Source: Chlorobaculum sp. MV4-Y
Lineage (GTDB): Bacteria; Bacteroidota; Chlorobiia; Chlorobiales; Chlorobiaceae
Assembly: GCF_025244685.1 (NCBI RefSeq)
Contig: NZ_CP104202.1
Location: 1,936,471-2,000,470 of the forward strand
Direction: 5' to 3'
DNA: 64,000 bases
Position numbers and translations under genes: made by a program. Positions 18,072 to 31,177 of this stretch are shown here, piece after piece (position 1 is the first letter of the stretch; each line of letters begins with the position of its first letter). Under the pieces are notes generated by a model. That model had not been told where the DNA came from. It was given only the letters and a program-made list of their open reading frames with translations, and did not search any database.

Positions 18072-18108
18072 AAAAAAACCTGTCTCGCGTTTGCAAGCGC
18101 GAGACAGG
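18072..18108 (-). terminator. Terminator of the glgE-treS operon
   Basis: A perfect 11-base stem (CCTGTCTCGCG/CGCGAGACAGG) with an 8-base loop is followed on the minus strand by seven T. It sits 20 bases past the treS stop. Confidence 0.9.
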
Positions 18109-18127
18109 CTTGAAGAGTGCGGATGGG

Positions 18128-21454
<3,327 letters not shown>

Positions 21455-21479
21455 TGGTGGTTGCGAATAGTGCGTTTGG

Positions 21480-23492
<2,013 letters not shown>

Positions 23493-23759
23493 AATCTTTT
23501 ATGAGTGGAACTTCAGACCGCGCCTCCGGGAACCGGCAGCGCTATCCGGGAACAGGCTCCGGCCATCGTCATAAGGCTGAGCAATGCCGACCCCCCCTGT
23601 TTTTCATTCATGAAAATATGAAATGTACCACTCTTTCCCCCGCCGGGAAGCATCTTATTTCTGCCGCTGCGAACGACACTGCCTGCCGGATTTGTTTTCA
23701 TTGAAAAAAATGATTCTTTTCGTGAGCACAGTTTCAACCACAACCTGAATTTTACAACC
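23493..23759. other. Divergent intergenic region glgE / prfB
   Basis: About 267 bases between divergent genes, which should contain both promoters. I see no RNA gene, repeat or convincing operator. Confidence 0.4.
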
Positions 23760-24858
23760 ATGTTTGACGCCGAAAAAGATCGCCTGCACCAGATCGAGCA
23801 CCGCCTGAACCAGTTACGGGGGTATCTTTAACATCGATGAACGCAAAGAGAAAATAAGCGACCTGGAGAAGATTTCTGCGGCTCCCGACTTCTGGAACGA
23901 CCAGAAAACGGCCAACGCGCTGATTCAGGAGTTGAAGGAGCACAAGTCCTGGATCGACGAGTTCGACGAAATCGAAACCGCCGCCAGGAATGCGCAAGAG
24001 GAGATCGAAATCGCCATCGAGCTTGAGGACGAATCGCTGGTTTCCGATCTCGACGCCACGCTTGACCGCATTGAGGAGGAGCTGGGCAAAATGGAGTTCC
24101 GCAAAATGCTCTCCGGCAAGGACGATGCGGGCAACGCCATGATCGTCATCCACGCGGGCGCGGGCGGCACCGAGGCGCAGGACTGGGCCGAGATGCTCTA
24201 CCGCATGTACATGCGCTGGGCTGAACGCAAGGGATTCAAGGTTTTCACCGACGACTACCAGGAGGGCGATGGCGCGGGCATCAAAAGCGCAACGCTCGAA
24301 ATCATCGGCCCTTACGCCTACGGCTACCTCAAGGCAGAGAACGGCGTGCACCGGCTCGTCAGGGTCTCGCCCTACGACTCGAACGCCCGCCGCCACACCT
24401 CGTTCGCCAGCGTCTTCACCTATCCCGAAGCGCCGCCGGACGTCGAGATCGAAGTGCGCAAGGAGGACCTCGAACTCTCCACCTTCCGCAGCGGCGGCAA
24501 GGGCGGCCAGAACGTCAACAAGGTCGAAACCGCCGTGCGCATCAAGCACATTCCGACCGGCATCGTGGTGGGCTGTCAGGAGGAGCGTTCGCAGCTCCAG
24601 AACCGTGAACGCGCGATGAAGATGCTCATGGCGCAGCTCTACCAGCGCAGGCGCGAAGAGGAGGAGGCCCAAAAGCGGGAGATCGAGGGCAAGAAAAAGA
24701 AGATCGAGTGGGGCAGCCAGATTCGCAGCTACGTGCTCGACGACCGCCGCATCAAGGATCACCGCACCAACTACGAGCGCTTCGACGTCGAAAACGTGCT
24801 CGACGGCGACATCGACGACTACATCCAGCGCTACCTTTCCGAATTCGGCGACGCATAA
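23760..24858 (+). CDS. prfB: Peptide chain release factor 2 (programmed +1 frameshift)
   Basis: The coding sequence is joined from 23760-23828 and 23830-24858, giving 365 residues, the usual RF2 length. The first frame encodes 23 residues ending in LRGYL and meets an in-frame TAA at 23829-23831; skipping one T continues with [10 protein letters not shown]2 releases nascent peptides at UGA and UAA. The GGQ catalytic loop ([14 protein letters not shown]) is at about 248-250. The stop-recognition tripeptide at about 203-205 reads SPY instead of the usual SPF. The conserved RRHTSFASV and [13 protein letters not shown] (here [13 protein letters not shown]) are present. The metallophosphoesterase gene starts 11 bases after the stop. 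Confidence 0.97.
23817..23832 (+). promoter_or_regulatory. RF2 programmed frameshift site (CTT TAA C)
   Basis: The order CGGGGG TAT CTT TAA C reproduces the known recoding cassette: a Shine-Dalgarno-like G-run, a 3-base spacer, a slippery CTT and a poor-context stop. The stop is TAA where the textbook site has TGA. Confidence 0.9.
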
Positions 24859-24869
24859 GCGAAGATGCC

Positions 24870-25703
24870 ATGAGCGAGATGGACAACAAGACACTCTGGT
24901 TTGGCATCGTCACCGACATTCACTACAACCCCGAAACCGAGACCGGCAACTCAACAGAAACCGGTCTCGCTCGGGGCATCGAGCAGTGGATGCAGGAGGG
25001 TGCAGAGTTCGTCATCCAGCTCGGCGACCTCATCAGCCGCGAAGGCCCCGAAGCCGAGGCCGACCTCATCGCCGTGCGCGACATGCTCGCCCGCTTCCCC
25101 GGCAAGGTCTATCACATTGCAGGCAACCACTGCCTCACCGTATCGCCGGAACGCTACAAAGCGATCATGGGCCTCGAAAGCCTCTACTACACCTTTGCCC
25201 AGCACGGCACCCGCTTCATCGCGCTTGACGGCATGGAGGTTTCAGCCGTCAACGAACCCCAAACTGAAGCCGACCGCCACCTGCTCGAATACTACCGTGA
25301 CGCCGTCAAAGCCCCCTTCTACTGCGGAGCCATCGGCGCGCGCCAGCTCGAATGGCTCGTGAACGAACTCGACCTCGCGCTGAAAAACGAAGAGCCAGTC
25401 ATCATCCTCAGCCATTTGCCGTTGCTCGAAGAGACCACCGACGAAAAACACGGCCTGTTATGGAACCACGAAGAGGTCGTCGCGATTTTGTCGCGCTATC
25501 CAAATGTACGCGCAGTTTTGAGCGGGCACTATCACTCCGCCAAGCAGGCAGTGCGGGGTGGAGTGCAGTTTGTGGTGTTGGCGGCCTTTGGAGACAAAGG
25601 GGAATGTCATAACAAATACTGCCTCATAATGGAGCTGTCAGGACACAGGCTTGTGATCCGGTCATCAGCAGGGCAGGTTCTGCTCGACGTTGACATTGCA
25701 TAG
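24870..25703 (+). CDS. Calcineurin-like metallophosphoesterase
   Basis: The 277-residue enzyme shows all five signature blocks of the family in order: GIVTDIHYN (about 12-20), QLGDLISR (about 50-57), IAGNHC (about 84-89), ILSHLPLLEE (about 175-184) and VLSGHYHSAKQ (about 211-221). These place a dinuclear metal centre for phosphodiester or phosphomonoester hydrolysis. The absence of a signal peptide suggests a cytosolic enzyme. Substrate unknown; UDP-sugar and cyclic nucleotide phosphodiesterases share this core. Its ATG at 24870 lies 11 bases after prfB, so the two are probably cotranscribed. Confidence 0.88.
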   Translation: MSEMDNKTLWFGIVTDIHYNPETETGNSTETGLARGIEQWMQEGAEFVIQLGDLISREGPEAEADLIAVRDMLARFPGKVYHIAGNHCLTVSPERYKAIMGLESLYYTFAQHGTRFIALDGMEVSAVNEPQTEADRHLLEYYRDAVKAPFYCGAIGARQLEWLVNELDLALKNEEPVIILSHLPLLEETTDEKHGLLWNHEEVVAILSRYPNVRAVLSGHYHSAKQAVRGGVQFVVLAAFGDKGECHNKYCLIMELSGHRLVIRSSAGQVLLDVDIA

Positions 25704-25709
25704 CACATA

Positions 25710-25742
25710 GAGTCAGCCGAGCCATTATCGACCGGCTGACTC
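25710..25742. terminator. Hairpin between convergent genes
   Basis: A perfect 10-base stem GAGTCAGCCG/CGGCTGACTC with a 13-base loop lies between the phosphoesterase and the convergent WecB-like gene. It lacks a T-run. Confidence 0.55.
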
Positions 25743-25759
25743 CAAAACAATCTTGCCGC

Positions 25760-26818
25760 TCATTCCGCCCGTTCGAGCACTTCGGCAATGCGCTTTGCCG
25801 CTGCGCCGTCCCATTTTTCGGGAATCAGGGTCTTTTCCGACGGTTTGCCAGAGAGGATGACCGAGGCGCGGTCGAGAATCTCCTGTTCGTCGGAGGCGAT
25901 CAGCACGTTGGTGCCGAGTTCGACGGTCGAGGGGCGAGCGGTGCTCTGACGCAGGGTAAGGCAGGGCACGTTCATCACAGTCAGCTCGGCCTCGAATTCG
26001 GCGCTGTCAGTGAGCACGAACGCCGACTCCTTGAGCAGGCGCAAAAGGTCGATGTAGCCCGGCATGTCGATCATCCGGAGACCCGAAACGCCGCCGAGCG
26101 CATCTGCGGGCGACGGGCTTCCCGGAAGCAGCACGGTCGAGGTGGCGGCAAGCGATTCGAGCACTTTGCTGAAGAGATCGCGATTTTCGGAAGGTTCCGG
26201 CTTGAGCAGGACGGTGACAAACTTTTTCGGAGCAAGCGAGAGCGTTTCGAGCACGGCGGATTCGTTGGCCTTCGCCATAAGCGTCACGAGGCTGTCGATG
26301 GCCGTGTTGCCGACGAAAAGGATGCGCTCGTCGGCGAAGCCTTCGTTCATGAGGTTGTAGATGCCGCTGTGCTCGCTGACGAAATGGAGCGCCGCGACCG
26401 AGTCGATGACGAGTCGACTCAGCTCCTCGGGGTCGGCGCGGTCGTAACTACGCAGACCAGCGTCGAGGCTGACCACCGGGATACCCATTTTCGCGGCGGC
26501 AAGCGCACCGGCGAGGCTGGCGCTGTCGTGGCCGCCGGGCACGACGAAGACTGGTTCAAGTTCGCTAAGCACACGCTCTAACGCAAGCATAAGCGACGCG
26601 GTCTCGACAACCGGCGTGCATGGCTCCAGCTCGATGGTGCGGAGTTCATCCGACAAGCCGAATGCCGAGGCAAGCACGTCGTGTTCGGCGCGGCTGCCTG
26701 GCGTGAGCGCGCGAACGAGCACCGGCTCGAAAACGCCCTTTTTTCTGAAGACACTGACAAACGGGGCGACATGGAGAAACGCCGCGCGATCCTGGGCAAT
26801 CAAGACTATTTTTTTCAC
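25760..26818 (-). CDS. Divergent UDP-GlcNAc 2-epimerase (WecB)-like protein
   Basis: A 352-residue protein with the two-Rossmann GT-B layout of non-hydrolysing UDP-GlcNAc 2-epimerases. Recognisable landmarks are FVVPGGHDSASLAGALAAA, VSLDAGLRSYDR, DPEELSR and ILFVGNTAIDSL. Compared with active family members, the HGDT motif reads PGGHDS, the HxEAGLR motif reads SLDAGLR, and the C-terminal GGxQEE/RxxTERPE region is replaced by DSAEFEAELTVMNVPCLTLR. These changes suggest altered chemistry or a non-catalytic role. The GTG at 26818 is the start. It is divergent from the LptA/OstA-like gene, 72 bases apart, so a cell-envelope link is possible. Confidence 0.75.
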   Translation of the reverse strand: MKKIVLIAQDRAAFLHVAPFVSVFRKKGVFEPVLVRALTPGSRAEHDVLASAFGLSDELRTIELEPCTPVVETASLMLALERVLSELEPVFVVPGGHDSASLAGALAAAKMGIPVVSLDAGLRSYDRADPEELSRLVIDSVAALHFVSEHSGIYNLMNEGFADERILFVGNTAIDSLVTLMAKANESAVLETLSLAPKKFVTVLLKPEPSENRDLFSKVLESLAATSTVLLPGSPSPADALGGVSGLRMIDMPGYIDLLRLLKESAFVLTDSAEFEAELTVMNVPCLTLRQSTARPSTVELGTNVLIASDEQEILDRASVILSGKPSEKTLIPEKWDGAAAKRIAEVLERAE

Positions 26819-26890
26819 AGAGGAGACCGGAAAGCTTTATTACATTGACAAATTGAACGATAACCTTCGGAGCAAACCCGAACCAGCCGC

Positions 26891-27814
26891 ATGAAAACAA
26901 GACGATCGATAGCGATAGCCGCATGGTGCCTGCTGCCTGTGGCCCTATGGGTAACCTCCCTGCCGGATAATACGCTCTCTGCGGAAAATAAGAAAACAAT
27001 CCTCGAACACGCCGACCAGATCGAAGGCGGTGAAAAAACCGGCCCATCCGGCACGGCAATTCCTTACCGGTCGGCGGTCGGCAATATCAAGTTTCTGCAC
27101 GGAGAGACGACGCTGGAGTGCGACCGGGCGACCGACTGGCCCGACAGCGAGCGTATTGATCTCGAAGGACATATCATCATCAAAGACAAAAACGTCGAAA
27201 CCCGGGCTGATCGCGGCGTTTACCACACCGACAGCGAAACCGGCGAACTGTCGGGCAACGTCCGGGGGCGGGTGATCGGCGACAGCCTGACGACAAAATC
27301 GGGACGGGCGGCGTTCGACCAGCACAAAAATGAACTCTGGCTTTTCGACGATGCCGTGGCCTGGCAACTCGGCAGGCAGCTCAGTGGAGACTCGATCCGG
27401 GTTCATGTCCATGAGGTCGCTGGAAAAAAGAAGGTGGATGAAATCCAGGTGTTCGGCCACGCTTTTCTTGCTGTCCGGGACACACTCTCCGCCTCGCCTG
27501 CGCTGCATGACCAGCTTTCTGGCAAAAAACTGACGGCGAACCTCGACGACAATTCCCGCCTGCAGAAGGTCATCGCCATCAGCAAAGCCCGAAGCCTGTA
27601 CCATATCTATGACGACAAGAATCAGCCGTCGGGAGTGAACTTCACCTCCGGCGACAGGATCAGGATGTTCTTCGTCGAGGGCAAACTCGACCGCATACTC
27701 GTCACTGGCTCTCCTCTCGGCAAGGAGTACCCGAACTACATGCGTAACGATCCGGAGATCAACCTGCCTGGCTTCCGGTTGCGTGACAAGGAGAAGCCGG
27801 TTTTCGCACCCTGA
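26891..27814 (+). CDS. OstA/LptA-like periplasmic protein
   Basis: A 307-residue exported protein with an N-terminal signal segment (RSIAIAAWCLLPVALWVTS). The body is a series of short beta repeats typical of the OstA/LptA fold: LECDRATDWPDSERIDLEGH, VETRADRGVYHTDSETGELS and LTTKSGRAAFDQHKNELWLF. OstA-like proteins shuttle lipopolysaccharide across the periplasm to LptD. Length exceeds E. coli LptA (185) and suggests the larger form seen in Bacteroidetes/Chlorobi. No lpt partner is adjacent. Confidence 0.78.
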   Translation: MKTRRSIAIAAWCLLPVALWVTSLPDNTLSAENKKTILEHADQIEGGEKTGPSGTAIPYRSAVGNIKFLHGETTLECDRATDWPDSERIDLEGHIIIKDKNVETRADRGVYHTDSETGELSGNVRGRVIGDSLTTKSGRAAFDQHKNELWLFDDAVAWQLGRQLSGDSIRVHVHEVAGKKKVDEIQVFGHAFLAVRDTLSASPALHDQLSGKKLTANLDDNSRLQKVIAISKARSLYHIYDDKNQPSGVNFTSGDRIRMFFVEGKLDRILVTGSPLGKEYPNYMRNDPEINLPGFRLRDKEKPVFAP

Positions 27815-27823
27815 GCCTGACAA

Positions 27824-27856
27824 AGAAAAAGCCTTCCCGTTTTTCGAGAAGGCTTC
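27824..27856. terminator. Bidirectional terminator
   Basis: The stem AAGCCTTC/GAAGGCTT with an A-rich left flank and T/C-rich right flank lies between convergent ostA-like and fmdB-like genes and can serve both. Confidence 0.7.
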
Positions 27857-27883
27857 TTGCTGTTCTATGAAATCACCGTCCGG

Positions 27884-28138
27884 TCACTTGGCTAAGGGAC
27901 AGGCACCGGTGGAGCATCCGCCGCCGGATTCCGAGCCTGTGGACGACGATTTGCTGCCGCAGTAGTCGGTGCTGTAGAAGCCTGAACCTTTGAGCACGAA
28001 GCCCCCTTCGGCGCTGATGACTCGCTCGTAAGACTCCTCGCCGCACTTGGAGCACTTGGTCAGTGCGTTATCGGTCATGCGCTGAAAAACCTCTTCTTCA
28101 TGCCCACACTGGCTGCAGCGGTAATGATAGGTTGGCAT
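27884..28138 (-). CDS. FmdB-family zinc-ribbon protein
   Basis: The 84-residue protein begins [19 protein letters not shown], followed by CSKCG at about 29-33: the two CxxC knuckles of the FmdB/CxxC_CxxC_SSSS regulatory domain. A Ser/Gly/Cys-rich tail ([18 protein letters not shown]) follows and carries three further Cys. FmdB was named as a putative regulator of formamidase, but no general function is proven. The ATG is preceded by GGAGGA. It is divergent from recO. Confidence 0.88.
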   Translation of the reverse strand: MPTYHYRCSQCGHEEEVFQRMTDNALTKCSKCGEESYERVISAEGGFVLKGSGFYSTDYCGSKSSSTGSESGGGCSTGACPLAK

Positions 28139-28259
28139 ATTCTATTCCTCCGTTGAGAATCTTTTTCGTGTATGTTGTTTTGGTATCTTCGGGTCGAGAA
28201 AACCCTGCAATGTTGGACTCTGTATATAAGTATATTTAATTTTAAAAAAAGTTTCACCG

Positions 28260-29042
28260 GTGATCGTAAAAACCCGGGCGGTGGTGCTCCGCGACATCAA
28301 GTATCGTGACCAGTCCAAAATCTGCCTGCTGCTGACGCGGGAGTACGGGCAGGTGTCGGTGATCCTGAAAGGCGGACGCAGCGCAAAAAGCCGCACCGGC
28401 CCGATCTTTTCGCCGGGCAACATCATCGATGCGGTGCTCTACAAAAAGGGCAACCGCGACATCCAGCTCCTGAGCGATGCCAGCCTCGTGACGAGCCCGC
28501 TCTCCGAGTCGCCTGACCTGGAACGCTTCAGCGTACTCTACCGGGTGCTCGACCTCGTGCGCTACGCATCCACCCACGAAGAGAAGAACGTGCCGCTCTT
28601 CACCATCGCGCACTCGGCCATCTGGCGGCTGTGCCATACGGAGCGCAACTTCCAGACGATCCTCGCCTGGTTCCTGCTTCGCCTCGTCAGCGTACTCGGC
28701 TTCACTCCGTCACTCGACCGCTGCGTCTTCAGCAATCTCGACCTGCCCGGCAGCATCGACGAAATGAAACTCGGCGAACTCTTCTTTGTTCACGATCCCG
28801 GAGGCTTCGCCCTGCCCGGCAGCGCCGTGCCGATGGGCGCCGCCATCCAGACGGTGCCGGTCAGCCGCTACCATTTCATCCGCGCTCTCGCCGCCACCGG
28901 CGGCAACGCGCCGTGCCCGGAAGCTCTGGCAGACGACATTGCAGCGGTCACGGCGCTCTTGCAGGAGTACTGCGCTTGCCACCTCGACCGGATGCCACAT
29001 CGCAAGCATCTCGACATCGTCTCCCGCCTGATCTCCGCATGA
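28260..29042 (+). CDS. recO: DNA repair protein RecO
   Basis: The 260-residue protein anneals complementary DNA and, with RecR, loads RecA on SSB-coated DNA. The N-terminal OB-fold shows TRAVVLRDIKYRDQSKICLLLT and YGQVSVILKGGRSAKS; the rest is the helical RecO_C region with ...RMPHRKHLDIVSRLI at the end. The Cys pattern of the zinc-binding RecO forms is incomplete. Start is a GTG at 28260 with no evident Shine-Dalgarno. Confidence 0.92.
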   Translation: MIVKTRAVVLRDIKYRDQSKICLLLTREYGQVSVILKGGRSAKSRTGPIFSPGNIIDAVLYKKGNRDIQLLSDASLVTSPLSESPDLERFSVLYRVLDLVRYASTHEEKNVPLFTIAHSAIWRLCHTERNFQTILAWFLLRLVSVLGFTPSLDRCVFSNLDLPGSIDEMKLGELFFVHDPGGFALPGSAVPMGAAIQTVPVSRYHFIRALAATGGNAPCPEALADDIAAVTALLQEYCACHLDRMPHRKHLDIVSRLISA

Positions 29043-29147
29043 GCGGCGACATGCGGCATGGCTGTTTTCAATCTTCGGGACTATTTTCTATCTTGACCAG
29101 TCATTTAAAGCCATAACCCTCGACTAATTCAAACCGAACGATTCGAC

Positions 29148-30443
29148 ATGCCTGTACTTACCCGTTCTGCCGAGCTTTTTGAAAAAGCCAAAAAGTTCAT
29201 CCCCGGTGGCGTCAACTCCCCGGTTCGCGCTTTCAAATCTGTCGGCGGCACCCCGATCTACATGGCCAAAGGCCAGGGCGCTTACATGACCGACGTTGAC
29301 GGCAACACCTACCTGGACTATGTCGGATCATGGGGGCCGTTCATTCTCGGCAGCATGCACCCCCGCGTGACCGCCGCGATTGAATACACCCTGCGCAACA
29401 TCGGCACCAGCTTCGGCACCCCGATCGAAATCGAGATCGAAATCGCCGAGCTGCTTTGCAAGATCGTGCCCTCGCTCGAAATGGTGCGCATGGTCAACAG
29501 CGGCACCGAAGCCACCATGTCCGCCGTCCGCCTCGCCCGCGGCTACACCGGCAAGGATAAAATCATCAAGTTCGAAGGCTGCTACCACGGCCACGGCGAC
29601 AGCTTCCTCATCAAGGCCGGTTCCGGCGTGCTCACCCTCGGCGCTCCCGACAGCCCCGGCGTCACCAAAGGCACTGCCAACGACACGCTGAACGCCACCT
29701 ACAACGACATCGAGTCGGTCAAGGTGCTCGTCAACGAAAACAAAGGCCAGGTCGCCGCGATCATCATCGAGCCGGTCGCAGGCAACACCGGCGTCATTCC
29801 GGCCAAGAAAGAGTTCCTCCAGGCCCTCCGCGAACTTTGCGATCAGGAAGGCATTGTGCTCATTTTCGACGAGGTGATGTGCGGCTTCCGCGTGGCTCTC
29901 GGCGGCGCTCAGGAGCTGTACGGTGTCACCCCTGACCTCACCACGATGGGCAAGATCATCGGCGGCGGTCTGCCGGTCGGTGCATTCGGCGGCAAGCGCC
30001 ACATCATGGAGAACATCGCCCCGCTCGGCTCGGTCTATCAAGCTGGCACGCTCTCGGGCAACCCGCTCGCCCTGACCGCCGGTCTGGAAACCCTGAAGAT
30101 TCTCATGGAGGAGAATCCCTATCCGGAACTCGAGAGAAAGGCTGCGTTCCTCGAAGCTGGCTTTAAGGCCAACATGGACAAGCTCGGCCTGAACTACGTG
30201 CAGAACCGCGTCGGCTCTATGGCCTGCCTGTTCTTCACCGAGACCCCGGTTGTGGACTACAAGAGCGCCATCACGGCTGACTCGGCCAAGTACGGCAAGT
30301 ACTTCCACTCCATGCTCGACCAGGGCATCTACCTCGCCCCGTCGCAGTTCGAGGCCATGTTCACCAGCTTCGTGCACACCGACGAGGATCTGGAGAAGAC
30401 CGTCAAGGCAAACTACAACGCCCTCGTCGCTGCCCACCAGTAA
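29148..30443 (+). CDS. hemL: Glutamate-1-semialdehyde 2,1-aminomutase
   Basis: The 431-residue PLP enzyme converts glutamate-1-semialdehyde to 5-aminolevulinate, the C5-pathway step feeding heme, bacteriochlorophyll and cobalamin. Seen are [41 protein letters not shown], the DEVMCGFRV cofactor Asp and the PLP-lysine in [17 protein letters not shown]. Length is standard. It is a monocistronic gene with a strong terminator. A photosynthetic organism makes large amounts of tetrapyrrole, consistent with the strong codon bias seen here. Confidence 0.97.
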   Translation: MPVLTRSAELFEKAKKFIPGGVNSPVRAFKSVGGTPIYMAKGQGAYMTDVDGNTYLDYVGSWGPFILGSMHPRVTAAIEYTLRNIGTSFGTPIEIEIEIAELLCKIVPSLEMVRMVNSGTEATMSAVRLARGYTGKDKIIKFEGCYHGHGDSFLIKAGSGVLTLGAPDSPGVTKGTANDTLNATYNDIESVKVLVNENKGQVAAIIIEPVAGNTGVIPAKKEFLQALRELCDQEGIVLIFDEVMCGFRVALGGAQELYGVTPDLTTMGKIIGGGLPVGAFGGKRHIMENIAPLGSVYQAGTLSGNPLALTAGLETLKILMEENPYPELERKAAFLEAGFKANMDKLGLNYVQNRVGSMACLFFTETPVVDYKSAITADSAKYGKYFHSMLDQGIYLAPSQFEAMFTSFVHTDEDLEKTVKANYNALVAAHQ

Positions 30444-30466
30444 GCCGCGAGAGGACGACAGAGACG

Positions 30467-30501
30467 AAAAAAGGGCTGCCTGGAAAGGCGGCCCTTTTTT
30501 G
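30467..30501 (+). terminator. hemL terminator
   Basis: The stem GGGCTGCC/GGCGGCCC (one G-T) with A/T extensions is followed by TTTTTTG. Confidence 0.9.
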
Positions 30502-30589
30502 TTTGAGGGGATTTTTTGGATTGGGTTGGACGTGAAAGCGAGGATGGTGTAAACAGCGCCGCCGTCAAGCCAATGATTTTGTACCTAAT

Positions 30590-30627
30590 CGGGTATAGTT
30601 TGAATAAAAACGTCTGAATTATACCCG
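30590..30627. repeat. Inverted repeat CGGGTATA / TATACCCG
   Basis: Eight-base arms at 30590-30597 and 30620-30627, 22 bases apart, lie in the gap between hemL and the PIN-like gene. This could be an operator half-site pair or a weak hairpin. Confidence 0.4.
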
Positions 30628-30657
30628 TTCGGGGATGCTTTCGTCCGTGCTTGACCC

Positions 30658-30704
30658 GTCATAATTTGAAACCAAAAACGAGAAATTATGACGAGAAATT
30701 ATGA
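30658..30704. repeat. Inverted and direct repeat block (AAATTATGAC)
   Basis: A perfect 10-base inverted repeat GTCATAATTT (30658-30667) / AAATTATGAC (30683-30692) overlaps a tandem direct repeat of ACGAGAAATTATG. It lies right at the 3' end of the PIN-like gene. Confidence 0.5.
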
Positions 30705-30705
30705 G

Positions 30706-31149
30706 TCAATGAGGCCCGTTATCATAACCGCTCAGATCGCTGTCAAGCGACCAAACAAGCACCAGGCCCATGGGATGCCGGTCGCGGGTCTGCTCCCACT
30801 CTTTGATAATGGAAAAATCGCTCAGGCTAACACCTTCACGGGTTGTCAACCACTCCATAAAGACTTCACGACCTGGAAAGTAGGTTGGCCGATACGGTGC
30901 CTTGCCATTGAGCGCATCAAGGACGTTTCCAAGCAGCTTCTCTGCGAATTGACGACGCTGATTTCCATCCGGTAAATGCGCAATATGATTTCCCGTCTCC
31001 CATATCGTAGCCATCGGCAAAAGAAAATTGTCGCTATTCTCGATACGAATCTGAAAGTCATCAAAAATCTCTTTACGATTCTGATTTCTTCCGGGCACAT
31101 CCAGTATGTTCGTATAGACTGAGGTGTCGAGCAGAACAATATCACCCAT
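30706..31149 (-). CDS. PIN-like domain protein paired with an AAA ATPase
   Basis: The start at 31149 follows GGAGGGGG and gives 147 residues. The sequence has the acidic spacing of PIN-type metal-dependent nucleases: DIVLLDTSVYTNIL at the N-terminus, an internal MATIWETGNHIA, then SLSDFSIIKEWEQ and SLDSDLSGYD near the end. PIN domains usually cut RNA and act as toxins or processing nucleases. It begins 28 bases after the ATPase frame on the same strand, so the two form one unit. Assignment is from motif pattern, not overall similarity. Confidence 0.65.
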   Translation of the reverse strand: MGDIVLLDTSVYTNILDVPGRNQNRKEIFDDFQIRIENSDNFLLPMATIWETGNHIAHLPDGNQRRQFAEKLLGNVLDALNGKAPYRPTYFPGREVFMEWLTTREGVSLSDFSIIKEWEQTRDRHPMGLVLVWSLDSDLSGYDNGPH

Positions 31150-31177
31150 TTGCCCCCTCCGAACGCATCTTTTCCAG

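Noticed and set aside
23752-24894. Minus-strand frame of 380 codons opposite prfB
   Set aside because: Antisense to RF2; Leu/Val/Asp-rich shadow.
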